In this document: in pieces, positions 43,917 to 52,250 of the stretch
How the letters are laid out: the number at the start of each line of letters is the position of its first letter
Numbering within the stretch: position 1 is the first letter of the stretch
Assembly (NCBI GenBank): GCA_965214485.1
Contig: CBDCBW010000004.1
Span: 20,021-84,020, forward strand
Direction of reading: 5' to 3'
DNA from: JANQRZ01 sp965214485
GTDB lineage: Bacteria > Bacteroidota > Rhodothermia > Rhodothermales > JANQRZ01
Length of the DNA: 64,000 nucleotides
Notes under the pieces: model-generated
The model's input: only the letters and a program-made list of their open reading frames with translations
The model's database searches: none
Told to the model about the DNA's origin: nothing
Made by a program: the position numbers and the translations under genes

Positions 43917-45446
43917 CTACGCGCCGAAGCTCCGCCGGACGATGACCCCCGTCTCGGTCGGCCGCACTTCGAGGGTCGAATAGGCATAGGCGAACCGCAC
44001 CACCCCGTCGGTGCGCTCAGCCCGGACCTCGAACTGGTCGCCGGCCAAGTGCTCGACTGCCCTCGCCATGAGGTCCACGACCTCCCCGAACTCGGCCCCG
44101 GGAAGCACGAGCACCTCGTCGCCGATCTCGTACCCGTCGAGCCGGAAAAACACGACATCGCGGGGGAAGAGGGCGACGCGGGCGTCCTGCGAGCCCTTTC
44201 CGTCGAGGTCGAAACCGCTGAGATCAAAACCGTCCGGCTCAATCACCATCCGGCTCTCGGAACGTGCCGGGCCGACGAGCGCCTGCGCCCACTGCATCAG
44301 CAGCGGCTCGTAGGCGTACTCGGTCGCCGGGTCGAAGAGGGAGTCGGGGAGCACGAGGGCGAGAGGCCGACCCGACTCGGCGGTGAGCGCGTCCAGGAGG
44401 GGGTAGTCGATGGTGCGGCCGAAGCTGTCGATCCGAGCGAGCGAGCGCCCGCGGGCGAGGGCGTCCCACCGGTGGTCCTCTTCCAGAGTGGGGTCAGGCA
44501 CGAGCGCGAAGGCCGTATCGCGCTGGAACGGCCCGACCCCGCTGAAGCGGGGCGTGATCTCCCACCGCCCCGCCCGGCCGAGGTAGCCCCACGTCCCGAT
44601 CTTCTGCGTGGAGCCCGTTGCGGCGCGCATCACCGACCCCTCGGGCGGCAGCACCCACCCGTACCACGGCCGGACGACGAGGCTGTCGGTCACCGGGTCG
44701 AACAGTCCAACGCGCCCGGCTTCTATGACTTGAAACAGCCGCTCGTCGGCCTGCATCTTCACCTCGAAGCGCGGCGCGACGACGAACACGCCACTCGGGT
44801 CGATCCGTCCCCACCGGCCTGCGACGCGCACCCAGGCCCGGCCGTCCTCGAACGCCTCCGCCTGCTCGAAGCGCGGAGGAACGACCCACGCCCCGTCCGG
44901 GCCGAGGTAGCCGAACGACGAATCGACCTCGGCAGCGACCGCGACCCCCCCGCTGAAGTCCCCGGCGTGCGTGAAGCGTGGGGCTATAGCGTACGTCCCA
45001 TCAGGGCCGAGGTAGCCGTAGCACCACGTGGGGGCATCCATCACGAGAGCACGGCGCTCGTAGTACGGCGAGGCTACTCTGAAAAAGGGCTCAGTGAAGA
45101 CCGGCCCCGGCGGAGCACCGGCTCGCTCGTACCGGTAACCGCGCAGCGTGACCCGGCGGGCTAGCTCGCGCCCACGAAACGGCCGCAGCGTGTAACCTGC
45201 GGTGTCTGCCGTCACGGGCTCCACGGGCACGTCCAGGTCCGGCCGCGCCCCCGCCGCTCGCAACGCCACACACTCCCCGGCGGCCGAGGCGGCAGCAAGC
45301 CCCGGTTCCGCCTCGACGGAGTCCTCCTCGGTGACGCTTACCGGCATCATCTCGTTGGGTGGTTCCGTGCATCCGGCCCAGAGCGCGAGCCCGATGAGCA
45401 GCGCCGTCTGTTTCCACAGCCCCCGTGATACGCAAGTCTCGGTCAC
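43917..45446 (-). CDS. WG-repeat lipoprotein
   Basis: 509 residues. Signal peptide with lipobox LWAGC (Cys about 26). The middle has WG-type beta repeats: YGYLGPDGTYAIAPRF, FGYLGPDGAWVVPPRF, WGRIDPSGVFVVAPRF, WGYLGRAGRWEITPRF. The C-terminal 130 residues are a separate alpha/beta domain. WG repeats are short beta units found in surface proteins of many Bacteroidota; role unknown. The GTG start overlaps the upstream stop as TAGTG. Confidence 0.85.
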   Translation of the reverse strand: MTETCVSRGLWKQTALLIGLALWAGCTEPPNEMMPVSVTEEDSVEAEPGLAAASAAGECVALRAAGARPDLDVPVEPVTADTAGYTLRPFRGRELARRVTLRGYRYERAGAPPGPVFTEPFFRVASPYYERRALVMDAPTWCYGYLGPDGTYAIAPRFTHAGDFSGGVAVAAEVDSSFGYLGPDGAWVVPPRFEQAEAFEDGRAWVRVAGRWGRIDPSGVFVVAPRFEVKMQADERLFQVIEAGRVGLFDPVTDSLVVRPWYGWVLPPEGSVMRAATGSTQKIGTWGYLGRAGRWEITPRFSGVGPFQRDTAFALVPDPTLEEDHRWDALARGRSLARIDSFGRTIDYPLLDALTAESGRPLALVLPDSLFDPATEYAYEPLLMQWAQALVGPARSESRMVIEPDGFDLSGFDLDGKGSQDARVALFPRDVVFFRLDGYEIGDEVLVLPGAEFGEVVDLMARAVEHLAGDQFEVRAERTDGVVRFAYAYSTLEVRPTETGVIVRRSFGA

Positions 45447-46333
45447 TACCCGTCGCTGTCCATCTCGTCTTCCATCTCAGGCTCCTCGTCGCCGCCCCGC
45501 ATCTCGTCGAGGTCGATCTCGCCGGCGGCGTCGGGGGCGAGGAGCGTCTGCGCGAACGTCTCGCCCGCCTCGGTGATGGCCCCGACGAGGGCGGTGCTCA
45601 CGGCGGTTTGGTTGAGGCGGAGGGCGTACTGCGCCGCGGGCACCTCCAGCAGGCCGAGGTAGGTCTCGAAGTCCTCGTCCGGCACGTCGCGGAAGGCGTA
45701 GAGCGTGCTCCCGCGGACCGCGCTGCCGATGTTGCTTTCGAGCATCGGGCGCATCCGGGCGCGGATCGAGTCGGCGGGCGGCGGGGCCTCGTCGGAGAGC
45801 GCCGCCGTGGACATCTGCGAGGCCACGATGATGTCGAGGTAGAGATCGACGGTGGCGTCGGTGCCGCCGCTGAGGGCGAAGTAGCGGTCGGCCTGCGCCT
45901 CGCGCTCCGGCGTGATCTCGATCGTCGGGAAGCTGCCGGTCATGGCGTACATCTGCATCGCCACCTGCGCGTTGTCGTCCTCGGCCGTGGCCTGTTCGAG
46001 CGCCTGCATCTCGCCGACGAGCGGGGTCTGGTACCACGCGGCGGCGGCCTCCAGGCTGTCCGCCTCGCCCTCGGCCGTCACGAAGGCGCGGAGCCGCTCG
46101 GCGAGCGACTCGGCGCTGAGGGCCTCGGTATAGATTTCCAGAAACGGCCCCTGCGCGGGCTCGGGGAACTGCCCCGACTGGAACTGAAGCTGCTGCCCGA
46201 TCTGGCCCCCGACGGTGCCGACGAGGGTGGGGAGCGCGCTGGCGTCGAGGTAGGTCTCGGCGAGGTCGGCGGAGACCTGGGCGGAGGCGGGGAGCGCGAA
46301 GAAGAGGCAGAGCACGGGGAGCAGGCGGCGCAT
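45446..46333 (-). CDS. secreted DUF2059-like protein
   Basis: 295 residues. Signal peptide (PVLCLFFALPASA), then two helical repeats, each with the short pattern AAAAWYQTPLVGEMQALE and TYLGLLEVPAAQYALRL, resembling DUF2059. C-terminus Glu/Asp-rich. Translation of the next gene is coupled (TAGTG). Function unknown, probably periplasmic. Confidence 0.75.
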   Translation of the reverse strand: MRRLLPVLCLFFALPASAQVSADLAETYLDASALPTLVGTVGGQIGQQLQFQSGQFPEPAQGPFLEIYTEALSAESLAERLRAFVTAEGEADSLEAAAAWYQTPLVGEMQALEQATAEDDNAQVAMQMYAMTGSFPTIEITPEREAQADRYFALSGGTDATVDLYLDIIVASQMSTAALSDEAPPPADSIRARMRPMLESNIGSAVRGSTLYAFRDVPDEDFETYLGLLEVPAAQYALRLNQTAVSTALVGAITEAGETFAQTLLAPDAAGEIDLDEMRGGDEEPEMEDEMDSDG

Positions 46334-46392
46334 GGCAACGGCGGTTGGCGAGGAGGGAAGAGACGGTACGCAGCACTCGGTCTCCGGTTGCC

Positions 46393-46989
46393 TCACCCCG
46401 CGAGCGCCACGAGCACCGCCGCCACCGCTGCCGCGATGACGACGAAGTTGAGCGCGAACGCCGCGACCAGGGCAAGCGCAAACGGCAGGCTCGCCAGCCG
46501 CGCCGCCCGGGCGAGCGCGGCGGTCCGCAGCAGCGTTCCCCGCGTGTCGCCAACCACCTCGCGCAGCCGCCACAGCACGCCGAAGAACCCGATCAGCCGT
46601 CCGCCTCGGTGCCGGCCTGGGGACCGCGCCACGCTCGCCGCCTGCGTCGCCGTCTCCCCCGCCGAGCCGAGGACGCGGCCCGGGAGGGCGCGGAGCCGGG
46701 CCGGAAGCTCCAGCACCTCGCGCATCGTGAGCACGGCCAGCCACGTCCCCGCCGCCGGAACGAGGAGGACCCCCAGCCCGGCGAGCGCGAGCGCCGTCTT
46801 CGCCGAGAGCGGCCACACGGTCCCGCCGAACAGCACCCCCCACAGCACGACCGCCGCCACCGCCGAGACGACTCCGACGACGCGCACCTTCCCGATCAGA
46901 CTCTGGACCCCCGGCACCAACCCCCGCAGCCGACCCGGCGCGGGCGGCAGAGGCGACTCGTTGGAAAGGGGGAGTGCACGGGGTGCCAT
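46393..46989 (-). CDS. integral membrane protein of unknown function
   Basis: 198 residues with about four membrane helices: VVGVVSAVAAVVLWGVLFGG, LALAGLGVLLVPAAGTWLAV, and two C-terminal helices after RLASLPFALALVAAFALNF. A basic loop (about 95-140) lies between. No family recognised. Divergent from the CoA-binding gene. Confidence 0.7.
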   Translation of the reverse strand: MAPRALPLSNESPLPPAPGRLRGLVPGVQSLIGKVRVVGVVSAVAAVVLWGVLFGGTVWPLSAKTALALAGLGVLLVPAAGTWLAVLTMREVLELPARLRALPGRVLGSAGETATQAASVARSPGRHRGGRLIGFFGVLWRLREVVGDTRGTLLRTAALARAARLASLPFALALVAAFALNFVVIAAAVAAVLVALAG

Positions 46990-47046
46990 CGAGAAAAGGG
47001 AGCGGGAAGGATCTAATCAACGAACGCTCGTACAACACAGACTCTC

Positions 47047-47106
47047 TTCGCCCACGCTGTGTTCGCCCACGCTGTGTTCGCCTACGCTGTGTCCGCCCGC
47101 GCTGTG
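47047..47106 (+). repeat. 15-bp tandem repeat (four copies) in the leader of a CoA-binding gene
   Basis: Units TTCGCCCACGCTGTG (twice), TTCGCCTACGCTGTG and TCCGCCCGCGCTGTG, ending 8 nt before the ATG at 47115. The last unit differs from the unit at 52836 (TCCGCGCGGGCTGTG) at only two positions. Confidence 0.9.
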
Positions 47107-47114
47107 TTCGCTCT

Positions 47115-47543
47115 ATGAGCCTCTCCTCCCGTGATCTCCGCGACGCCCTCGACCGAGCCCGCACGATTGCCGTCGTCGGCTGCTCGCCGCGCGAGACGCG
47201 CACGAGCCACCGCATCGCCCGCTACCTCCAGGACGTGGGCTACACCGTCGTCCCCGTCAACCCGCACCACGACGAGCTCCTCGGCGTCCCCTGCTATCCC
47301 GACGTGCTCCACATCCCCGAGGACGCCGAGATCGACATCGTGAACGTCTTCCGGCAGCCGCGCTTCACCGAAGGGGTTGTGCAGGACACCGTGGACTGGA
47401 GCGAGCGGACCGAGCGCACGCCGCTCGTGTGGACCCAGCTCGGCGTCTCCTCCCGCGAGGCCGAGCGCCTCGCCGCCGCGCACGACCTGCGCTACGTCGT
47501 CAACCGCTGCATCATGGTCGAGCACGCCCGGTTTGCCGGCTAG
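47115..47543 (+). CDS. CoA-binding domain protein (YccU family)
   Basis: 142 residues. Rossmann-like CoA-binding domain: TIAVVGCSPRETRTSHRIAR, GYTVVPVNPHHDELLGVPCY and VNRCIMVEHARF. Such proteins may regulate or detoxify acyl-CoA; no enzyme function is proven. The upstream repeat leaves no Shine-Dalgarno site. Its stop shares a CTAG with the convergent fragment. Confidence 0.85.
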   Translation: MSLSSRDLRDALDRARTIAVVGCSPRETRTSHRIARYLQDVGYTVVPVNPHHDELLGVPCYPDVLHIPEDAEIDIVNVFRQPRFTEGVVQDTVDWSERTERTPLVWTQLGVSSREAERLAAAHDLRYVVNRCIMVEHARFAG

Positions 47544-47743
47544 CCGAGCCGCCGGACGACGAGCAGCGTCAGGTCGTCCGACGGCCCCGCGTCCCCGGCA
47601 TGAGCACGCACCGCCTCGACGATGCACGCGCACGTCTCCGCCGCCGACGCCTCGCGGCACCCACCGAGCACCTCGACGAGACGGGCCTCGCCGAACGCCT
47701 CGGCTTCGCCGGGGGAGTCGGAAGAGGCAGGGCGGTGAACCAT
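47540..47743 (-). pseudogene. C-terminal fragment of a PP2C/SpoIIE-type phosphatase
   Basis: 67 residues ending VRAHAGDAGPSDDLTLLVVR, the typical last strand and metal-binding loop of RsbU/SpoIIE domains, preceded by AFGEARLVEVLGG. The catalytic N-terminal half is missing. It is either a decayed gene or a stand-alone remnant. The stop overlaps the convergent stop in a CTAG. Confidence 0.5.
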
Positions 47744-47815
47744 GCGTCCGACTTATATCAAATCCGGCTACTGTGTGGTGGTTTGGCGTGGGGGAATCGG
47801 AGGAGCGGGGAGGGC

Positions 47816-47855
47816 CCCGGTCCTAGAGGGATTTTCCCGGTCCTAGAGGGATTTT
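47816..47855 (+). repeat. 20-bp tandem duplication upstream of the MBOAT gene
   Basis: CCCGGTCCTAGAGGGATTTT at 47816-47835 and again at 47836-47855. It lies 80 nt before the MBOAT start, so it may affect the promoter. Confidence 0.85.
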
Positions 47856-47934
47856 AACGCATACCGGCTGCCGGACGATTCTATTATTCCACGTTCTCCT
47901 CTCCCCTCCAGCCGACGCGGCGCGGGCCCGCCCG

Positions 47935-49458
47935 ATGCTTTTCAACTCGATCGACTTTGTCGTCTTCTTCCCGGTCGTCGTCGCGCTCTACTTCGCGCTG
48001 CCCCACCGCGCGCGGTGGGCCTTCCTGCTCGCCGCGAGCTACTACTTCTACGCCTGCTGGAAAGTCGAGTACCTCGCCCTCATCATCGCCTCGACGCTGA
48101 TCGACTACGCGGCCGGCCTCATGATGGGCCGGCGCCGCACCCGGGCCGAGCGACGCCCCTTCCTGCTGGCCTCGCTCGCGACGAACCTCGGCATCCTGTT
48201 CTTCTTCAAGTACGCCGACTTCTTCGGCGACTCGGTCGAGGCGGCCTTCCGGCCGTTCAACGTCTTCGTCGACATGCCGGTCTTCGACGTGCTCCTGCCG
48301 GTCGGGATCTCGTTCTACACGTTCCAGACGCTCGCCTACTCGATCGACGTCTACCGCGGGCGCCAGCAGGCCGAGCGCCACCTCGGCATCTTCGCCTTGT
48401 ACGTGTGTTTCTGGCCGCAGCTCGTCGCCGGGCCGATCGAGCGGAGCCAGTCGCTGCTGCCGCAGTTCCGGGAGCGGCATCCGTGGCGGTGGGACCTGGC
48501 GCTCGACGGGCTGAAGCTGATGGCGTGGGGGTTCTTCCAGAAGCTCGTCGTCGCCGACCGGGCGGCGCTCTACGTCGGCACGGTCTACGCCGAGCCGTCG
48601 GCGCACGTCGGCTGGCCGACGTACCTGACGATTGTGATCTTCGCTTTCCAGATCTACTGCGACTTTGCGGGGTACACGAACATCGCGCGGGGGGCGGCGC
48701 GCGTGATGGGCCACGAGCTGATGGAGAACTTCCGGCAACCGCTCTACGCGGTCAACCTCGCGGACTTCTGGCGGCGGTGGCACATCAGCCTGACGACGTG
48801 GTTTCGGGACTATCTCTACTTCCCGCTCGGCGGCAGCCGCGTGCCGAAGTGGCGCTGGGCCTTCAACACCTTCTTCGTCCTGGCGGTCTGCGGGCTGTGG
48901 CACGGCGCGAGCTGGACGTTTGTGATGTGGGGCGTCGTCAACGGGGTCTACCTCTCCTTTGCCGCCGTGACTGGGCAGTTCCGCGACGGGCTGTGGGACC
49001 GCGCCGAGGCGGCCTTCGCGCGCCTGACGCCGAAGCCGGCGGTGGCGCAGCGCATGGGGCCGGCCCTCCCCGCCGTGTGGCGGGAGCGCCTCCAGACGTG
49101 GGTCCTCCCGACCCCGCGCCGGTTCATCCGCTCGTTCATCGGCTTTCACTTCATCATCCTGAGCCTAATCTTTTTCCGGGCCGGCTCGATGGGGGATGCG
49201 TGGACGATGTTCACCCACCTCTTCAGCACGACGAGCACCCAGGTCATCGTCGGGATCAACACCTACGAGTTCTCCCTGCTGCTGGCCTCGATCTGCGTGC
49301 TGCTCGTCGTGGACCTGATCGAGCTCCGGGAGAACGTCCGCTCGTTCCTGAAGCGCCGCCCGGTGTGGGTCCGCTTCCCGATCTACGCCGCCCTCCTCTT
49401 CTGCATCCTGATGTTCGGGGAGTACGGGGCGAAGGAGTTCATCTACTTCCAGTTCTAG
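47935..49458 (+). CDS. MBOAT-family O-acyltransferase (AlgI-like)
   Basis: 507 residues, about ten membrane helices. Conserved MBOAT features: FKYADFF, LPVGISFYTFQTLAYSIDVY, CFWPQLVAGPI, FRDYLYFPLGGSR, and the catalytic His323 in CGLWHGASWTFVMWG. Transfers an acyl group across the membrane to a polysaccharide, as AlgI does in alginate acetylation. The SGNH-type partner follows directly. ATG 47935 gives MLFNSIDFVVFFPVVVALYF. Confidence 0.92.
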   Translation: MLFNSIDFVVFFPVVVALYFALPHRARWAFLLAASYYFYACWKVEYLALIIASTLIDYAAGLMMGRRRTRAERRPFLLASLATNLGILFFFKYADFFGDSVEAAFRPFNVFVDMPVFDVLLPVGISFYTFQTLAYSIDVYRGRQQAERHLGIFALYVCFWPQLVAGPIERSQSLLPQFRERHPWRWDLALDGLKLMAWGFFQKLVVADRAALYVGTVYAEPSAHVGWPTYLTIVIFAFQIYCDFAGYTNIARGAARVMGHELMENFRQPLYAVNLADFWRRWHISLTTWFRDYLYFPLGGSRVPKWRWAFNTFFVLAVCGLWHGASWTFVMWGVVNGVYLSFAAVTGQFRDGLWDRAEAAFARLTPKPAVAQRMGPALPAVWRERLQTWVLPTPRRFIRSFIGFHFIILSLIFFRAGSMGDAWTMFTHLFSTTSTQVIVGINTYEFSLLLASICVLLVVDLIELRENVRSFLKRRPVWVRFPIYAALLFCILMFGEYGAKEFIYFQF

Positions 49459-49464
49459 CCCTGC

Positions 49465-50652
49465 ATGGCCGCTAACACCGAGTTCCTCGCCGACGGCCCC
49501 GTGGGGGACGACCGTCCCGCGCCGGAGACTGTCACGCCGCGCGTGATCGCGCTCAAGCTCGCGGCCTTCGGCCTCCTCGTCGCCGTCGTCTTCGCCGGCC
49601 TGTACGTCGTGAGCGAGCGCGTCCGCCCGGTCTATCCCCGCATGGCCGACCGCGTGCAGCACATCGAGGAGCGGGGCGACGCCTTCGAGGCGGTTGCCGT
49701 CGGCTCCTCCCACACCGGGGCCCTCGACTTCAGCGCCCTCGGCCTCGACGGGCTGCACCTCTGGCGCGGCGGCATGGACTACTACCAGGCCAACTACATC
49801 CTCCGGGCCGCGGCGCGCGACCTCCCGAACCTCCGCTTCGTCTTCGTGACGACCGACGTCTCGTCCTACGCGGACAACCTCCTCGCCGAGCCCGGCGAGG
49901 ACCGCCGCCGCGAGACCTACGTCTTCGGCGCCCGCCTCCGGGGGCCTGGCTACCTCCGCTTCCTCAGCGACGGCATCGACGGCGTCGAGAACGACTGGAA
50001 GACCCTCCTCCAGGCGCGCTTCTGGCCGATCGCCCGGCCCGACAGCTGGGAGGGGGTCTACGACCGGCTCCGCGACCCCAGCCTCGCGGCCTATCCTCGC
50101 ACCCCCGACGGCACCGTGGCCGAGATCAGCCGCGAGCGGATCACCGCCGACAGCGTCGCGGCCCACGCCGAGCAGGTCGCCGAGGTGCGGCTCGAACAGC
50201 GCTTCGCGCTCCTCGACGCCCGGCCCGACATCTGCCAGGTCGGCCGCGCCCTCATGGACCGCATCGCCGACGCGACGGGGCCCGAGACGATCACGGTGTT
50301 CTACACCCACACGGCCTTCCCGAACTACGTCGACCGGTTCGAGGCGCTCAACCGCCGGCCCGACGGCCGCGCCGACTGCACGCCGCCGGCCTACGCCGAG
50401 GAGCTCGACCGCAAGCGCGACGACGTGCTCTACATCGACCTCCGCTACTACCCGCCGGTCTCGGACCACCCCTCGGAGCACTACTTCAACGGCGACCACC
50501 TCAGCCGGGAGGGGGCGTACGTCTTCTCCGCCGGCCTGCGCGAGCACCTCGCCGAGCGGCTCCGCGAGGACGGCCCGCGCGGGCCGGCGCGCGACCTCCT
50601 GCTCGCGCGCGAGCCGCCGCCGACGCCGACGCCGCCGGCGGACGGCCGCTAG
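49465..50652 (+). CDS. membrane-anchored SGNH-hydrolase-like acyltransferase partner
   Basis: 395 residues with one N-terminal transmembrane helix (about 29-50, LKLAAFGLLVAVVFAGLYVV). The SGNH/GDSL landmarks are AVGSSHTGALDFSALGLDG (active-site Ser) and the C-terminal block HYFNGDHLSREGA with the Asp-x-x-His pair. Resembles the AlgX/DltD-type protein that finishes acyl transfer outside the membrane. Starts 6 nt after the MBOAT gene. Target polymer unknown. Confidence 0.82.
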   Translation: MAANTEFLADGPVGDDRPAPETVTPRVIALKLAAFGLLVAVVFAGLYVVSERVRPVYPRMADRVQHIEERGDAFEAVAVGSSHTGALDFSALGLDGLHLWRGGMDYYQANYILRAAARDLPNLRFVFVTTDVSSYADNLLAEPGEDRRRETYVFGARLRGPGYLRFLSDGIDGVENDWKTLLQARFWPIARPDSWEGVYDRLRDPSLAAYPRTPDGTVAEISRERITADSVAAHAEQVAEVRLEQRFALLDARPDICQVGRALMDRIADATGPETITVFYTHTAFPNYVDRFEALNRRPDGRADCTPPAYAEELDRKRDDVLYIDLRYYPPVSDHPSEHYFNGDHLSREGAYVFSAGLREHLAERLREDGPRGPARDLLLAREPPPTPTPPADGR

Positions 50653-50936
50653 CGGCGGACGACGCGCCCGTCGGGGAGGATGCGCTCGTCGGGGCCGGGG
50701 GGCGTCGAGGGGAAGTTGGAGATGGAGACCTCCGGGTCGCGGTCCTCGGGGACGTAGTGCGTGTGGTCGCCGTGCGAGATGCCGACGTAGCCCTGGTCGC
50801 CGAACGGGTTGATCGCGCTCCAGAAGGCGAGGGCCAGGAAGAACGCGGCGATGCCGATCAGCACCCACCGCCGCCGGCGGACCGCGGCAGCGGGCGGTGC
50901 CTCCGGCGGTTGGGAGGACGCGGGGGGGAGGGCCAT
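50649..50936 (-). CDS. single-pass membrane protein of unknown function
   Basis: 95 residues. A Pro-rich N-terminus, one transmembrane helix (VLIGIAAFFLALAFWSAINP), then a short domain with SHGDHTHYVPEDRDPE. Convergent with the SGNH gene; both stops lie in a shared CTAG. It precedes no clear operon partner, though the TlpA-like gene is 23 nt upstream on the same strand. Confidence 0.7.
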   Translation of the reverse strand: MALPPASSQPPEAPPAAAVRRRRWVLIGIAAFFLALAFWSAINPFGDQGYVGISHGDHTHYVPEDRDPEVSISNFPSTPPGPDERILPDGRVVRR

Positions 50937-50959
50937 GGCAGGGGCTAGGCTAGCGGGGG

Positions 50960-51538
50960 TCAGTCGTGCGGCCAGGAGGAGCGCGCGCCGGCGATGGCCC
51001 GGTCGAGTTGGGCCATCTCGAGCTCGCCGTAGTTGAAGGCGTAGGCCAGGGTGCCGCCGTCGCGGAAGACCCACGTCGTCGGGACCCACGTCACCGGCAG
51101 GCCGAGGAAGGTCCGCCGCCGCTGCGCCTTGTCGTCGCTCGGGCCGAAGTCGGGCTGTCTCAGCTCGAGCACGCGCTCCGGCAGGCCGTACCGGTCGAGG
51201 GTCTCGCGCCCGCTCTCGCCGTCGTTCCACACCGTGACGAACGTGAAGCTCACCTCGGGGTGGCGCTCGACGAGCTCGTACCACCCGCTGCGCAGCTCGG
51301 CGACCGAGTTGTCGCACCACGGGGCCCAGAAGTGGACGACGTGGAGGCCGTCGGTGCTGAGCAGCTCGGCGACGCGGCGCTCGGCGTCGGTCATCGCCTC
51401 GGCCGTCGCCGCGGTGTCGGGCGGGGCAGGGGCGTCGGGTTCCATCAGCGTCGTGCGGTCGGGCGAGCGGGAGGCGGGAGCCTGCGCCGTGGCGACCGCC
51501 GGCGCGGCGGCGAGGAGCAGGCACAGGAGGAGCTTCAT
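50960..51538 (-). CDS. TlpA-like thioredoxin-fold protein with a single active-site Cys
   Basis: 192 residues. Signal peptide to about residue 19 (AAAPAVATAQ). The thioredoxin-like domain has HVVHFWAPWCDNSVAELRSG: the CxxC motif reads C75-D-N-S78, so the resolving cysteine is missing. Later cis-proline region LPVTWVPTTWVFRDGG is present. It may be a thiol-binding or peroxidase-like variant rather than a disulfide reductase. Promoter element 22 nt upstream. Confidence 0.85.
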   Translation of the reverse strand: MKLLLCLLLAAAPAVATAQAPASRSPDRTTLMEPDAPAPPDTAATAEAMTDAERRVAELLSTDGLHVVHFWAPWCDNSVAELRSGWYELVERHPEVSFTFVTVWNDGESGRETLDRYGLPERVLELRQPDFGPSDDKAQRRRTFLGLPVTWVPTTWVFRDGGTLAYAFNYGELEMAQLDRAIAGARSSWPHD

Positions 51539-51560
51539 GGCGGCGGCAAGTGAGCGTCCC

Positions 51561-51568
51561 CGAAGGTA
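51561..51568 (-). promoter_or_regulatory. putative -7 element of the TlpA-like gene
   Basis: TACCTTCG on the minus strand, 22 nt before the ATG at 51538, between the rsmI stop and the gene. Confidence 0.55.
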
Positions 51569-51583
51569 CGACGTGGGCAGCGC

Positions 51584-52250
51584 CTACGGCCTTCCCCCGA
51601 CGACGAGCACGATCTCGCCGCGCACCCTGCGCGCGCCGAAGCGCTCGGCGAGCTCGGCGAGGGTGCCGCGCTCGACCTCCTCGAACTTCTTCGTCAGCTC
51701 CCGGGCGACGGCGGCGGGGCGGTCCTCCCCGAAGTGCTCGGCAAGCTGCCCGAGGGTTCGGAGGAGCCGGTGCGGCGACTCGTAGAACACCAGCGTCCGC
51801 TCCTCGTCGGCGAGGGGCGAGCAGCCGAGTCTGCCGCCCTTTCTTCGCTGGGAGGAAGCCCTCGAACGCGAACCGGTCCGTCGGCAGGCCGCTGAGCACG
51901 AGCGCCGGGACGAGCGCCGTCGGGCCGGGGAGCGACTCGACCGGGACGCCCGCGCGGAGGCACTCGCGGACGAGGTAGAAGCCGGGGTCCGAGATGCCGG
52001 GGCTGCCCGCGTCGGCGACGAGCGCGACGGTCTCGCCGGCCTGCATCCGCTCGACGAGGTGCGGGGCCTTCTGCCGCTCGTTGTGGTCGTGGTAGCTCGT
52101 GCGCGGCGTCTCGATCCCGTAGTGGTCGAGGAAGACGCCGCTCGTGCGCGTGTCCTCGCACGCGATGAGGTCGGCCTCGCCCAGGACGCGGAGCGCGCGG
52201 AGCGTCACGTCTTCGAGGTTGCCGACCGGCGTGGGGACGAGGTAGAGCAT
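51584..52250 (-). CDS. rsmI: 16S rRNA (cytidine-2'-O) methyltransferase RsmI, frameshifted
   Basis: Methylates the 2'-O of C1402 in 16S rRNA. From ATG 52250: TPVGNLEDVTLRALRVL, CEDTRTSGVFLDHYGI, DAGSPGISDPGFYLV, LPGPTALVPALVLSG, FEGFLPAKKGRQTRL. At about 51815 one extra C in a CCCC run (GGGG on the plus strand) shifts the frame; the rest continues as FYESPHRLLRTLGQL and RELTKKFEEVERG to the stop at 51584. With one base removed, length is normal (about 221 residues). Sequencing error is likely. It overlaps the end of the permease gene. Confidence 0.9.

Noticed and set aside
45440..47215. Long minus-strand frame covering the DUF2059-like gene and the repeat region
   Set aside because: Only the part from 46333 has a signal peptide and domain pattern; the upstream part crosses other genes.
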